Positions 25,935 to 34,215 of a stretch of DNA of 64,000 nt are shown here, piece after piece (position 1 is the first letter of the stretch; every line of letters starts with the position of its first letter). The notes below the pieces were generated by a model. It worked only from the letters and a program-made list of their open reading frames with translations, did no database searches and was not told where the DNA came from. Location: assembly GCA_018432935.1 (NCBI GenBank), contig JAHDSF010000024.1:124001-188000 (forward strand), in the 5' to 3' direction. The stretch comes from Rhodospirillales bacterium. GTDB taxonomy: Bacteria > Pseudomonadota > Alphaproteobacteria > Rhodospirillales > Shumkoniaceae. Both the position numbers and the translations under genes were made by a program.

Positions 25935-28436
25935 TCATCCGACGAGAGGGAACCCTGCGACCACCGCGACCGTCACGCCCGCGGTCGCGGCGGCGAAATG
26001 CCAGTAGAGGGCGACGTTGCGGATGTCGATGTCGTACTCCGCCGTCAACCGGCCGGCCCACCGGCGGGCCAGCACGTATCCCTGCATCACCACCCCGAGA
26101 CCGACGTGGAGGGCGGCCCAGATCATCAGCACCCAGACGATCGCCGGGTAAACGTGGCTGGTAGGATCGAGCCCGGCCGGCGCGATCAGAAGTGCCGCGG
26201 CACCGGCAACGGCGAGCACGACCGCGACGCCGAGGGCGACCGTGAAGGCGGTTCCCCGGCCCTCACGATTCCACGACCGGGCGCCGAGAGTGAGAAGCCA
26301 TGAGCCGAGGATGCAGACGGCGGCCACGGCGGGCCAAGCGAGATCCGGCCCGGCGCCTTCGGGCGGGAAATCGTCGTGCACCGTCCAGTAGAAGAAATAG
26401 CCGAACACCAGGCTGGCGAACGCGGTCGAATCCCCCAGCATGGTTATGAACATGGCCCACCAGCCGACCGACTCCGGCCCCGAGCGGTAGAGCGGCAGCT
26501 CGAGTTCCATCCCGACGTCCTTCCATGGCTTCTCGGGCACCAGCGCGGTGCCCGTCCAGAGCCAGACGAGAATCGTCGCCAACCCGAGCAGGCCGCTGAC
26601 GGCCGCCGCCCACCACCAGTGGAAGGTCGAGAAGATGAAGACGCCCCCCGTGGAGGCTGCCGCGGCAATCGTCAGGTATGTCGGCCCGGGCAGGCGCAGG
26701 CACTCCTCGGGTTCGGCATCGAGCACGCTGGTGACCAGCGTCTCCCGCTTCCTTTCCTCGGCATCGGGAATATAGTAACGGCCTGCATCGACGTTGCGGA
26801 CCAGATCCGGCTGCTCCCAAAGCGGGTAGCGGCTCTCGATGACAGGAACGCTGCGGACGCCCCACGGCTTGTCGGGCGGCACCTCGGCCAGCCACTCGAG
26901 CGTTCCCGCGTTCCATGGGTTGCGGGGACCGTAGGGCTGGCGTCCCTTCGGGCGCACGACGTCCCAGGCGAACACCAGCACCCCCGCCGCCAGGATGAAG
27001 GCGCCGACGGTCGAAATCAGGTTCAGTCCGTCGAAACCGAGCCCCTCGGGATAGGTGAAGACCCGCCGCGGCATGCCGCGCAGGCCGGTGAAATGCATCG
27101 GCAGGAAGGCGACATTGAAGCCGACGAACATGAGCCAGAAGGCGATCCGCCCCAGCCGCGGCGACAGCATCTTGCCGCCGACGAGCGGATAGAAGTAGGC
27201 GATCCCGGCGAACACCGGGAACAGCATCCCGCCGATCAGCACGTAGTGAAGGTGGGCGACCACGAAGTAGGTGTCATGGGCCTGGAAGTCGAACGGCGCG
27301 ATGGCAACCATGACGCCGGTCAGCCCGCCCAGCACGAAGATGGCAAGCGCTCCCGAGACGAACAGCATCGGAACTGTGCGCGCTACCCGCCCCGCGACCA
27401 GCGTCGCCAGGAAGCAGAAGATCTGCACCCCGGTCGGGATGGCGACCGCCACCGACGCGGCGGAGAAGAAGCCAAGCGAGATTCCCGGCAGCCCGGTCGT
27501 GAACATGTGGTGGACCCACAGTCCAAAGCTGAGGAACCCGGTGCCGACCGCGGCCAGCACGATCCAGCTGTAGCCGACGATGGGGGTGCGCGCCAGGGTC
27601 GGCACCATCATCGCCACCAGCGCCACCGAGGGCAGGAAGATGATGTAGACTTCGGGATGGCCGAAGATCCAGAACAGGTGCTGCCACAGGATCGGATCGC
27701 CGCCGCGGGAGGGGTCGAAGAACGGCCAGTCGAGCATCCGCTCCAGCTCGAACAGCAGGTCGCCGGCGATCAATGGCGGAAAGGCGAACAGGATCATGGC
27801 CCCCACCACCAGGACGTACCAGGCATACAGCGGCATCAGGTTGATCCGCATGCCGGGCGGCCGGCACTTGAGGATGCCGACGATCAACTCGACCGCCGCG
27901 GCGATCGAGGCCACCTCGATGAAGCTGAGGCCGAGCAGCCAGATGTCGGCTCCCAGGCCTTCCTGGAACCGGGTGGTGAGCGGCGGGTACATGAACCAGC
28001 CCCCCTTGGGGGCAGCGTCGAAGAAGATCGACCCGCACACGAATACCCCGCCGATCACGAAGCACCAGAATCCGTATGCGGAGAGGCGGGGGAACGGGAG
28101 ATCGCGCGATCCCAGCATCTGCGGCAGCACGTAGATCGAGAACGCCTCGAAGATCGGCACCGCGAACAGAAACATCATCACCGAGCCGTGCAGGGTGAAG
28201 ACCTGGTTGTATTTATCGGCGGAGAGGAAATCGTTGTCGGGAAAGGCGAGCTGGACCCGTATCAGGAGCGCCAGCACACCGGCGAACAGGAAGAAGGAAA
28301 ACGCCGCCGCCATGTACCAAAGGCCGACCTGGGTGTTGTTGACCTCGGACCAGTAGCGCCAACCCGTCGGCGTCTTCCACGCCTGCAGCAGCCGCTCCTC
28401 CTGGTCGCGGCGGATCGCTTCGTCCTCGGCGCTCAC
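25935..28436 (-). CDS. cytochrome c oxidase subunit I fused to subunit III
   Basis: An 833-residue haem-copper oxidase polypeptide. The subunit I part (about 1-600) has all core ligands: His83 (TLHGSVMMF), HPEVY with His260, Glu262 and Tyr264, His309-His310 (WVHHMFTTG) and His395/His397 (VVAHLHYVL). The subunit III part (about 640-833) begins near ESVGWWAMFITMLGDSTAFA. The D-channel aspartate is kept (Asp112, RDLPFPR), but both conserved asparagines of the N-gate region are replaced (AFSIYVLP, RLSA), and the K-channel lysine is Gln338 (IPTGVQIF; codon CAG). It reduces O2 at the inner membrane. It overlaps the subunit II stop by four bases. It is an alternative oxidase, akin to the CoxN/fused types rather than the standard aa3. 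Confidence 0.93.
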   Translation of the reverse strand: MSAEDEAIRRDQEERLLQAWKTPTGWRYWSEVNNTQVGLWYMAAAFSFFLFAGVLALLIRVQLAFPDNDFLSADKYNQVFTLHGSVMMFLFAVPIFEAFSIYVLPQMLGSRDLPFPRLSAYGFWCFVIGGVFVCGSIFFDAAPKGGWFMYPPLTTRFQEGLGADIWLLGLSFIEVASIAAAVELIVGILKCRPPGMRINLMPLYAWYVLVVGAMILFAFPPLIAGDLLFELERMLDWPFFDPSRGGDPILWQHLFWIFGHPEVYIIFLPSVALVAMMVPTLARTPIVGYSWIVLAAVGTGFLSFGLWVHHMFTTGLPGISLGFFSAASVAVAIPTGVQIFCFLATLVAGRVARTVPMLFVSGALAIFVLGGLTGVMVAIAPFDFQAHDTYFVVAHLHYVLIGGMLFPVFAGIAYFYPLVGGKMLSPRLGRIAFWLMFVGFNVAFLPMHFTGLRGMPRRVFTYPEGLGFDGLNLISTVGAFILAAGVLVFAWDVVRPKGRQPYGPRNPWNAGTLEWLAEVPPDKPWGVRSVPVIESRYPLWEQPDLVRNVDAGRYYIPDAEERKRETLVTSVLDAEPEECLRLPGPTYLTIAAAASTGGVFIFSTFHWWWAAAVSGLLGLATILVWLWTGTALVPEKPWKDVGMELELPLYRSGPESVGWWAMFITMLGDSTAFASLVFGYFFYWTVHDDFPPEGAGPDLAWPAVAAVCILGSWLLTLGARSWNREGRGTAFTVALGVAVVLAVAGAAALLIAPAGLDPTSHVYPAIVWVLMIWAALHVGLGVVMQGYVLARRWAGRLTAEYDIDIRNVALYWHFAAATAGVTVAVVAGFPLVG

Positions 28437-29419
28437 TGCAGGCTCTCCAAATATTGGCCGAGGGCGCGGAGGTCGGACTCGGCGAGCATCCCGAAGGCCG
28501 GCATCCGCACGCCAGGCTTGACGTGGTCGGTTTCGGCGATCCAGCGGGCGAAGGCATCAACGTCGTTGACGAGAATGCCTGCCCCGAGCGAGGCCCGGCC
28601 GCCGATATGGGTGAGATCGGGGCCGATCGTGCCGGCGGCGGCCGTGCCGCGCACCGCATGGCAGCTTCCGCATCCCATCGCCATGAACAGGCGTGCGCCC
28701 CGCTCCGTTTCGGGGGTCGACGGGGGCGCTGCGAGCGCATGCTGGTCCTCCAGCCAGGCCGCAAAGGCGGCAGGCTCCATCACAGCCACCGGGAAGGCCA
28801 TCAGGGCGTGGGATTCCCCGCAGTACTCGGCGCAGGCGCCGCGGAACTCACCGGTCCGTGTCGGCTTCAGCGAAAGGCGCGTAACCCGGCCGGGCACCAT
28901 GTCGATCTTACCGGCCAGCGACGGCACCCAGAAGGCGTGGATCACGTCCCTGCTCTCGAGCCGGACCTCAACCGCCTCCCCGACCGGCAGACGCAATTCG
29001 TTCGCCAGTTCGACCGTCCTGCCGTCGGCCGTCTCGTAGCGTACCCGCCACCACCACTGCTCACCCGTCACCGAGACGATGAGCCGGCCGTCGGACGGCT
29101 CGCGCAGTTCGGGGATGAGAAGCAGCCCGTAGGAGAGCAGGCCGGTCAGGACGATGGTCGGAAACACCACGCCACCTCCGATAAGCAGGAGCTTCGCTGT
29201 GCGACCCGAATGCTCGCCCGGTCGGACCCGCGTGGCATAGACCGCCAGACCGACCACGCCGATCCAGATGACCGCGGCTCCTGCCGCCATGCCCCAGAAC
29301 AAGTCCGCAATCCGCGTTGCCCCGTCCCCCGCGACGTCCAGCGCTGACTGCGGGCCGTCGCACGCCGCGACAAGCACAACAAGGACCGCACCAGTCGGGC
29401 TGGCGATACGAAGGGCCAC
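28433..29419 (-). CDS. cytochrome c oxidase subunit II with C-terminal cytochrome c domain
   Basis: A 328-residue lipoprotein-type subunit: the N-terminal signal ends in a lipobox-like LVAAC (Cys about 20), two membrane segments follow (about 40-62 and 78-100), then the CuA domain with HAFWVPSLAG and the CuA ligands in GACAEYCGESHALM. A fused cytochrome c domain carries CGSCH (about 238) and a distal Met in MPAFGML. This is the caa3 arrangement, in which electrons enter through the fused cytochrome. It heads the oxidase operon. The 213-base upstream region (29420-29632) shows no clear motif. Confidence 0.94.
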   Translation of the reverse strand: MALRIASPTGAVLVVLVAACDGPQSALDVAGDGATRIADLFWGMAAGAAVIWIGVVGLAVYATRVRPGEHSGRTAKLLLIGGGVVFPTIVLTGLLSYGLLLIPELREPSDGRLIVSVTGEQWWWRVRYETADGRTVELANELRLPVGEAVEVRLESRDVIHAFWVPSLAGKIDMVPGRVTRLSLKPTRTGEFRGACAEYCGESHALMAFPVAVMEPAAFAAWLEDQHALAAPPSTPETERGARLFMAMGCGSCHAVRGTAAAGTIGPDLTHIGGRASLGAGILVNDVDAFARWIAETDHVKPGVRMPAFGMLAESDLRALGQYLESLQ

Positions 29420-29632
29420 CGCAAACCTCTGCTGGCTCGTAGGATGGTGCAGACGCCGGCCCTGGGGCCGCCCCTGCAGGCCAGGGTTATGTGGCGGCCA
29501 CTCGCTGGGAGCGCAACGTACAGGTGCGTTGCGCGATCGGGGGCCCCGTCCCTCGAAAGGGGGAAGTGGCGAGAGCCGCGTCGTCCGGCGCCGGCAAGGT
29601 CATGTAAGCCCCGGCCCGAGCCGCCGACCTCG

Positions 29633-29965
29633 TCAGCCGACTACGTCGAGGTACTTGAACTCCAGGAAGACGATCAGGAGAAGGGCGTTGATCGCCCAGG
29701 CGACGGTCAGCGACCGCGCCAGATGGCCGTAGAATTCCTGCTCGGCGTTGAAGGCGCAGCGCCACACCGAGACCAGGATCCATACGGTATAGGCGAGGGC
29801 GAGGGCGAACAGCGGCTGAAGCCAGCCGCTGGCGAACCCCTGCCGCCAGATCACCGCGGCGATGGCGCCGGCCAGCACGACGCTGCCGGCAACCCCGTAG
29901 ACCCAGTAGACCTTCCACAAGGCGCCCCGACCGCGCCAGTAGCCGCCGAACGTGTCTGCCGTCAT
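29633..29965 (-). CDS. small membrane protein at the end of the nar operon
   Basis: A 110-residue protein with three hydrophobic segments (about 22-45 WKVYWVYGVAGSVVLAGAIA, 55-75 and 85-105). I do not recognise it. Its ATG overlaps the stop of the preceding 98-residue gene by four bases (ATGA), so it is translated with the nitrate reductase operon. It may be a membrane partner or accessory protein of that system, but no function can be read from it. The aromatic-rich loop between helices two and three (WRCAFNAEQEFYGH) is its most distinctive part. Confidence 0.7.
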   Translation of the reverse strand: MTADTFGGYWRGRGALWKVYWVYGVAGSVVLAGAIAAVIWRQGFASGWLQPLFALALAYTVWILVSVWRCAFNAEQEFYGHLARSLTVAWAINALLLIVFLEFKYLDVVG

Positions 29966-30258
29966 CGCATCCGCCCTCCGCACCCGCAGCCGTCGAGGTG
30001 GCGCCGCAGCGCCGCGGCAACAAACGCCGCCCCGGGGTCGCCGCCCGTCCGCAGGGCGCTCATGCAGGTGGCCCAGTCGTCCTCCGAGCCGTGGTCGGCG
30101 AACTCCCGGCAGGCCTCGGCGATGACATCGGCGAGGCGGCGGCCGGCGCCGCGGGCGGCCGATCTCGCGCGGGCCAGCAGAACGACGTCGGCAAGCAGCG
30201 CCACTGCCGTCGCTTCGTCACCGGTCCTCAAAAGCAACTTGAGCTGGCGTCCCAACAT
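29962..30258 (-). CDS. small cytoplasmic protein in the nar operon, function unknown
   Basis: The 98-residue protein has no membrane segment, is helical and alanine/arginine-rich and ends with the unusual cysteine motif DGCGCGGRMR. It starts 10 bases after the parvulin gene and overlaps the next gene by four bases. The C-terminal Cys-Gly-Cys could bind a metal, but this is a guess. I do not recognise a family. Confidence 0.6.
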   Translation of the reverse strand: MLGRQLKLLLRTGDEATAVALLADVVLLARARSAARGAGRRLADVIAEACREFADHGSEDDWATCMSALRTGGDPGAAFVAAALRRHLDGCGCGGRMR

Positions 30259-30268
30259 GCGATGGCCC

Positions 30269-31069
30269 TCATTGCACCAGCGGCGAGGTGGCGCCGGCGA
30301 GGTCGATGCCGCGGATGTCCGCCTCGCCGACTAGAAGCGTGAGGTACTGCCGCACCGCGGTGTGCCAGACGCGATCGCGCAGGTATTCGGCGATGCGGTC
30401 CTTCGCGTGCTCGAACGGAAGCTGCCGCCCCTCGATGCGGCGGTCGAGACGCAGCACGTGGAAGCCGAACCGCGTCTTCACCGGCACCGGGCAGATCTGT
30501 CCCGGCTCGAGAGCGAACAGGAAAGTCTCGAACTCGGGCGCGGTCTGGCCGCGCCCGACTTGGCCCAGATTGCCGCCCTGGGCCGCCGACGGGCAGGCGG
30601 AATGCTCCTTCGCCAACTCGGCGAACCGGTTCGGATCGGCGGTCAGCTCTGCGAGCGTCCGCTCGCAAGCGTCCCTTGCCCGCGCCAGCGCCTCCTCGTC
30701 TTCCGGGTCGGCGACGAACAGGATATGCGCCGCCTCGAACAGGTCGGGGCTGCGGAATTTCGCGCGGTTGTTCTCGTAGTAGCGGCGGCAGGCCGCCTCG
30801 TCCGGATCGGGGGTGCGGACGGCGCGGGCCAGCACGGTGCGGATCAGCCCCTCCTCCGACGTCTCGCGCAGATCGCCCGACGGCTCAAGCGGATCGGGCT
30901 CGCGGACGCCCAGGCGACCGGCTTCCTGCAGCAGGAGCTCGCGGATCACCAGGGCCTGGACCGCCGCGCGCCGGGCCTCGGTCAGCGAGGCGGCGGGGTG
31001 GTACTGCACCTCGGCGTCGACGGCGCGGTCGCTGATCTCGACGCCGTTGACGGACACCGCCACGGTCAC
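30269..31069 (-). CDS. parvulin-type peptidyl-prolyl isomerase (NifM/PpiC-like) linked to nitrate reductase
   Basis: A 266-residue protein with an N-terminal helical chaperone part (about 1-115) and a parvulin domain (about 120-225) showing FEAAHILFVADPEDEEAL, FAELAKEHSACPSAAQGGNL and FETFLFALEPGQICPVPVKT, the usual parvulin motifs. There is no signal peptide, so it acts in the cytoplasm. It probably helps fold nitrate reductase subunits; a parvulin gene also follows narI in Pseudomonas nar operons. The start is the GTG at 31069, which overlaps the narI stop (GTGA) and indicates coupling. Confidence 0.9.
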   Translation of the reverse strand: MTVAVSVNGVEISDRAVDAEVQYHPAASLTEARRAAVQALVIRELLLQEAGRLGVREPDPLEPSGDLRETSEEGLIRTVLARAVRTPDPDEAACRRYYENNRAKFRSPDLFEAAHILFVADPEDEEALARARDACERTLAELTADPNRFAELAKEHSACPSAAQGGNLGQVGRGQTAPEFETFLFALEPGQICPVPVKTRFGFHVLRLDRRIEGRQLPFEHAKDRIAEYLRDRVWHTAVRQYLTLLVGEADIRGIDLAGATSPLVQ

Positions 31070-31770
31070 GCCCCCTTCTTGGCCAGGTTGATCTGCTGGC
31101 GCACGATCTGATAGCCGGGCCGGAGCAGATACCAGATCGGCACGCTCCAGATGTGCACCAGCCGGGTGAACGGAACCAGCAGGAACAGAGTCATGCCGGC
31201 GACGATGTGGACCTTGTAGATCCACGGCACACCGGCGATCAGCTCGGCCGACCCGCCTTGGAACAGGAGGATGCTGCGCGCCCACTCGGCCATCACCAGC
31301 ATGTTCCCTCCGTCGGGATCGGCGATCGACACCGGAATGCCGACCATACCGAGGATGAGCTGGGCGTAGATGAACAGGAGAATGAAGATGTCCGTCGGCT
31401 TGCTGGTCCTGCGGATGCGCGGGTCCATCAGGCGGCGGTGGATCAGCATCGTCATCCCGACGAAGCAGACGAAGGCGAAGATGCCGCCGGCCGCCACGGC
31501 GAGCAGCTGCTTGCCTTCGGTACTCAGGCCGAAGCGGTGGTAGACCTCGGGCGGCGTCAGCAGGCCGAAGAAGTGGCCGCAGAACAGCAGCAGGATGCCG
31601 ATATGGAACAGGTTGCTGCCCCAGATCAGCTGCTTGCGCCGGAGGAACTGGCTCGACTGGCTGCGCCAGGTGTACTGGCTGCGGTCGAACCTCGCCCAGC
31701 TGCCCAGGAAGAAGACGACCAGGCAGAGATAGGGATAGAACTGGAACAGGAACTGGTCGATGTACCTCAT
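31066..31770 (-). CDS. narI: respiratory nitrate reductase gamma subunit (cytochrome b)
   Basis: A 234-residue membrane protein with five predicted helices, starting MRYIDQFLFQFYPYLCLVVF as usual for NarI. Haem-ligand histidines are seen in LFHIGILLLFCGHFFG and VHIVAGMTLFLLVPFTRLVH. It takes electrons from quinol and passes them through two b haems to NarH. The ATG at 31770 has GGGAG 5 bases before it. It follows narJ after 94 bases and couples to the parvulin gene through a GTGA overlap. Confidence 0.96.
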   Translation of the reverse strand: MRYIDQFLFQFYPYLCLVVFFLGSWARFDRSQYTWRSQSSQFLRRKQLIWGSNLFHIGILLLFCGHFFGLLTPPEVYHRFGLSTEGKQLLAVAAGGIFAFVCFVGMTMLIHRRLMDPRIRRTSKPTDIFILLFIYAQLILGMVGIPVSIADPDGGNMLVMAEWARSILLFQGGSAELIAGVPWIYKVHIVAGMTLFLLVPFTRLVHIWSVPIWYLLRPGYQIVRQQINLAKKGA

Positions 31771-31864
31771 GGCGTCTCCCTGCACGACTGCTGGCTCTTC
31801 CCCCTCGCAGGGGGGATCAAAGGGGCTGCATCGTTACGCGCCGTAGTGCCTGCCCGCCCAACTC

Positions 31865-32551
31865 TCATTCCCCGCCTCCCTTCGGCGGCGCGAAGCGGGC
31901 GACCATGCTGGCCGCAGCGTCGCAGCCGGAAGGATCCGCGGCGCCGGTGAAGGTGACGGGGGCGTCTTCCCATGAGGCGTCGAGGGCCTCGGGGGTGTCG
32001 TCCCGCCTCTCCTTCGCCACCGTCTCCCGGATCGCCGCCTCGTCGGCCCGCCGCTCCGCCAGCGCCTCGATCGCGCGCAGCAGGGCGGCGTATGGCGCAT
32101 CGCGCTTCTCCAGGCGCGCCCGCAGCAGCGCGATGACCTCGATCGGCTCCGACAAGAGTCGCCGTGCCTCCGGCAGCGGCTGCAGCGACAGGAACTCGAG
32201 AAACAGCGGCAGGTAGTCGGGCAGCTCGTTGGCCGAGACCTCGAGCCCGGCCGCCCGGTAATGCTCGATCAGGTTGACCATCGCCTGGCCGCGGTCGCGG
32301 GACTCGCCGTGGATGTGCTCGAACAGGTGCAGCGACAGCCCGCGCGACTGGTCGAACAAGGCCACGTAGGCGGCCTGCGCGTCCATCACGTCCTGGCCGC
32401 GCAGGGTGTCCATGAACGCCTCGACGGCCCGCCGCTCCCTAGCCGGCAGCAGGCGCTCCGCAGCCAGCGCCGCCTTCATCTCGTCCAGCGAGTCGACGGT
32501 CTCCTCGTCCGGGTAGTGCAGCAGCGCCGCCAGCACCTTGAAGGTCAGCAT
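31865..32551 (-). CDS. narJ: nitrate reductase molybdenum cofactor assembly chaperone
   Basis: A 228-residue TorD/NarJ-family chaperone beginning MLTFKVLAALLHYPDEETVD, with the family motif LSLHLFEHIHGESRDRGQAM and LPDYLPLFLEFLSL. It binds apo-NarG and supports insertion of the Mo-bis-MGD cofactor before membrane targeting. The long upstream frame belongs to a shadow; ATG 32551 is the natural start. A palindromic element (32560-32674) separates it from narH. The C-terminal about 40 residues are acidic and proline-rich and probably disordered. Confidence 0.95.
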   Translation of the reverse strand: MLTFKVLAALLHYPDEETVDSLDEMKAALAAERLLPARERRAVEAFMDTLRGQDVMDAQAAYVALFDQSRGLSLHLFEHIHGESRDRGQAMVNLIEHYRAAGLEVSANELPDYLPLFLEFLSLQPLPEARRLLSEPIEVIALLRARLEKRDAPYAALLRAIEALAERRADEAAIRETVAKERRDDTPEALDASWEDAPVTFTGAADPSGCDAAASMVARFAPPKGGGE

Positions 32552-32559
32552 GGGCCGCA

Positions 32560-32674
32560 CTCCCCCCTCACCCCTGCGCTCTCCCCCATGCCATGGGGGA
32601 GAAGTGGCGGAAAGTGGTGCGTCCCCCCCTCCCGCGGAAGCGAGGAGAGGGACAGGGTGAGGGGCCGGTCTGCG
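32560..32674. repeat. rearranged palindromic element between narH and narJ, copy C
   Basis: Non-coding block of 143 bases between narH and narJ. It has outer arms CCCCTCACCC (about 32565-32574) and GGGTGAGGGG (about 32655-32664), a hairpin CTCCCCCATG-CC-ATGGGGGAG (32581-32602) and CCCTCCCGCG/GAGGAGAGGG further on. It shares the GGGTGAGG and CCCTCTCC modules with the elements at 7760 and 12811 in a different order. It could lower NarJ/NarI relative to NarG/NarH. Confidence 0.65.
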
Positions 32675-32694
32675 CTTTGTCTCATCCCCGCCCC

Positions 32695-34215
32695 CTACTC
32701 CGCCCGCTCGCCGCGGGTCTTGCGGGTGTCGCGGCCGAACAGGCTGAACGAGCTGTTGCCCTCGCTGCAGCTGGCACCGAAGCTGAAGCCGCAGATGCCG
32801 CGCTGGTCGTAGGCCTGCTCGCCCAGCTCCTTGTGGCTGGTCGGAATGACGAAGCGGTCCTCGTAGTCGGCGATCGCCATCGTCCGGTACATGTCCTCGA
32901 CCTGCGGCTCGGACAGGCCGACTCGGGCGACGATCGCCGGGTCGAGCACGTTGTCGACGTGCTTCCTGCGCATGTAGGCGCGCATCGCCAGCATCCGCTC
33001 CAGCGCCACCGCGATCGGCTGCTCGTCGCCGGCGGTCAGGAGGTTGGCGAGATACTTGAGGGGAATCCGCAGCGAGCGCACGTCGGGCATCACGTCGTCG
33101 TGGTCGATGTGGCCGCTTTCCGCCGCCGCCTGGATCGGCGACAGGGGCGGCACGTACCACACCATCGGCAGGGTGCGGTACTCGGGATGAAGCGGGAAGG
33201 CCACCTTCCAGTCGATCGCCATCTTGTAGACCGGCGACAGCCGCGCCGCCTCGATCCAGCTTTCCGGCACCCCGTCGGCGCGCGCCTGGGCGACCACCTT
33301 GGGGTCGCGGGGGTCGAGGAACAGCGACAGCTGGGCGGCGTAGAGGTCGCGCTCGTCGACCATGCCGGCCGCCTCCTCGATGCGGTCGGCGTCGTACAGC
33401 AGCACGCCGAGATAGCGGATGCGGCCGACGCAGGTTTCCGAGCACACGGTCGGCAGCCCGGCCTCGATGCGCGGATAGCAGAAGATGCACTTCTCGGATT
33501 TGCCCGAGTGCCAGTTGTAGTAGATCTTCTTGTACGGGCAGGCGTTGATGCACATCCGCCAGCCGCGGCATTTCTCCTGGTCGATCAGGACGATGCCGTC
33601 CTCCTCGCGCTTGTAGATGGCGCCCGACGGGCAGGCGGCGAGGCAGGAGGGGTTCAGGCAGTGCTCGCACAGCCTGGGCAGGTAGAACATGAAGGTCTGC
33701 TCGAACTGCCCGTAGATCTCCTTCTCGATCTCGCGGAAGTTCTGGTCCTTGCTCCGCTTGGCGAACTCGCCCGACAGGATCTCCTCCCAGTTCGGCCCCC
33801 ACTCGATCTTGCGCATGCGTTCGCCGGTGATCTGCGAGATCGCCCGCGCCGTGGGCGCCGCCTCGGATTCAGGCGCGTTGTGCAGGTACGAGTACTCGAA
33901 GTCGAAGGGTTCGTAGTAGTCGTCGATCTCGGGCATGTCGGGATTGGCGAAGATCTTGGACAGGATCCGCCATTTGCCGCCCAGCTTCGGCTCCAGCCTG
34001 CCATTGCCGTTGCGAACCCAGCCGCCCTTCCAGCGTTCCTGGTTTTCCCAGTCCTTGGGGTAGCCGATGCCGGGCTTGGTCTCGACGTTGTTGAACCAGT
34101 GGTATTCGGCCCCCTCGCGACTGGTCCACACCTGCTTGCAGGTGACCGAGCAGGTGTGGCAGCCGATGCACTTGTCGAGGATCAGGACCTTGCCGATCTG
34201 CGCCCGGATCTTCAT
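32695..34215 (-). CDS. narH: respiratory nitrate reductase beta subunit (Fe-S)
   Basis: A 506-residue electron-transfer subunit of normal NarH length. The cysteine clusters are all visible: CIGCHTCSVTCKQ near the N-terminus, CEHCLNPSCLAACP, CRGWRMCINACPYKK (with Trp in place of one Cys, the mark of the 3Fe-4S cluster) and CIFCYPRIEAGLPTVCSETC. It carries electrons from NarI haem to NarG at the cytoplasmic face. Its start at 34215 overlaps the narG stop by four bases (ATGA). The larger open frame upstream is not coding. Confidence 0.97.
   Translation of the reverse strand: MKIRAQIGKVLILDKCIGCHTCSVTCKQVWTSREGAEYHWFNNVETKPGIGYPKDWENQERWKGGWVRNGNGRLEPKLGGKWRILSKIFANPDMPEIDDYYEPFDFEYSYLHNAPESEAAPTARAISQITGERMRKIEWGPNWEEILSGEFAKRSKDQNFREIEKEIYGQFEQTFMFYLPRLCEHCLNPSCLAACPSGAIYKREEDGIVLIDQEKCRGWRMCINACPYKKIYYNWHSGKSEKCIFCYPRIEAGLPTVCSETCVGRIRYLGVLLYDADRIEEAAGMVDERDLYAAQLSLFLDPRDPKVVAQARADGVPESWIEAARLSPVYKMAIDWKVAFPLHPEYRTLPMVWYVPPLSPIQAAAESGHIDHDDVMPDVRSLRIPLKYLANLLTAGDEQPIAVALERMLAMRAYMRRKHVDNVLDPAIVARVGLSEPQVEDMYRTMAIADYEDRFVIPTSHKELGEQAYDQRGICGFSFGASCSEGNSSFSLFGRDTRKTRGERAE

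Noticed and set aside
31865-33802. A single long NarJ-like protein reaching into narH
   Set aside because: The upstream part is a shifted shadow of narH; the NarJ family starts at 32551.
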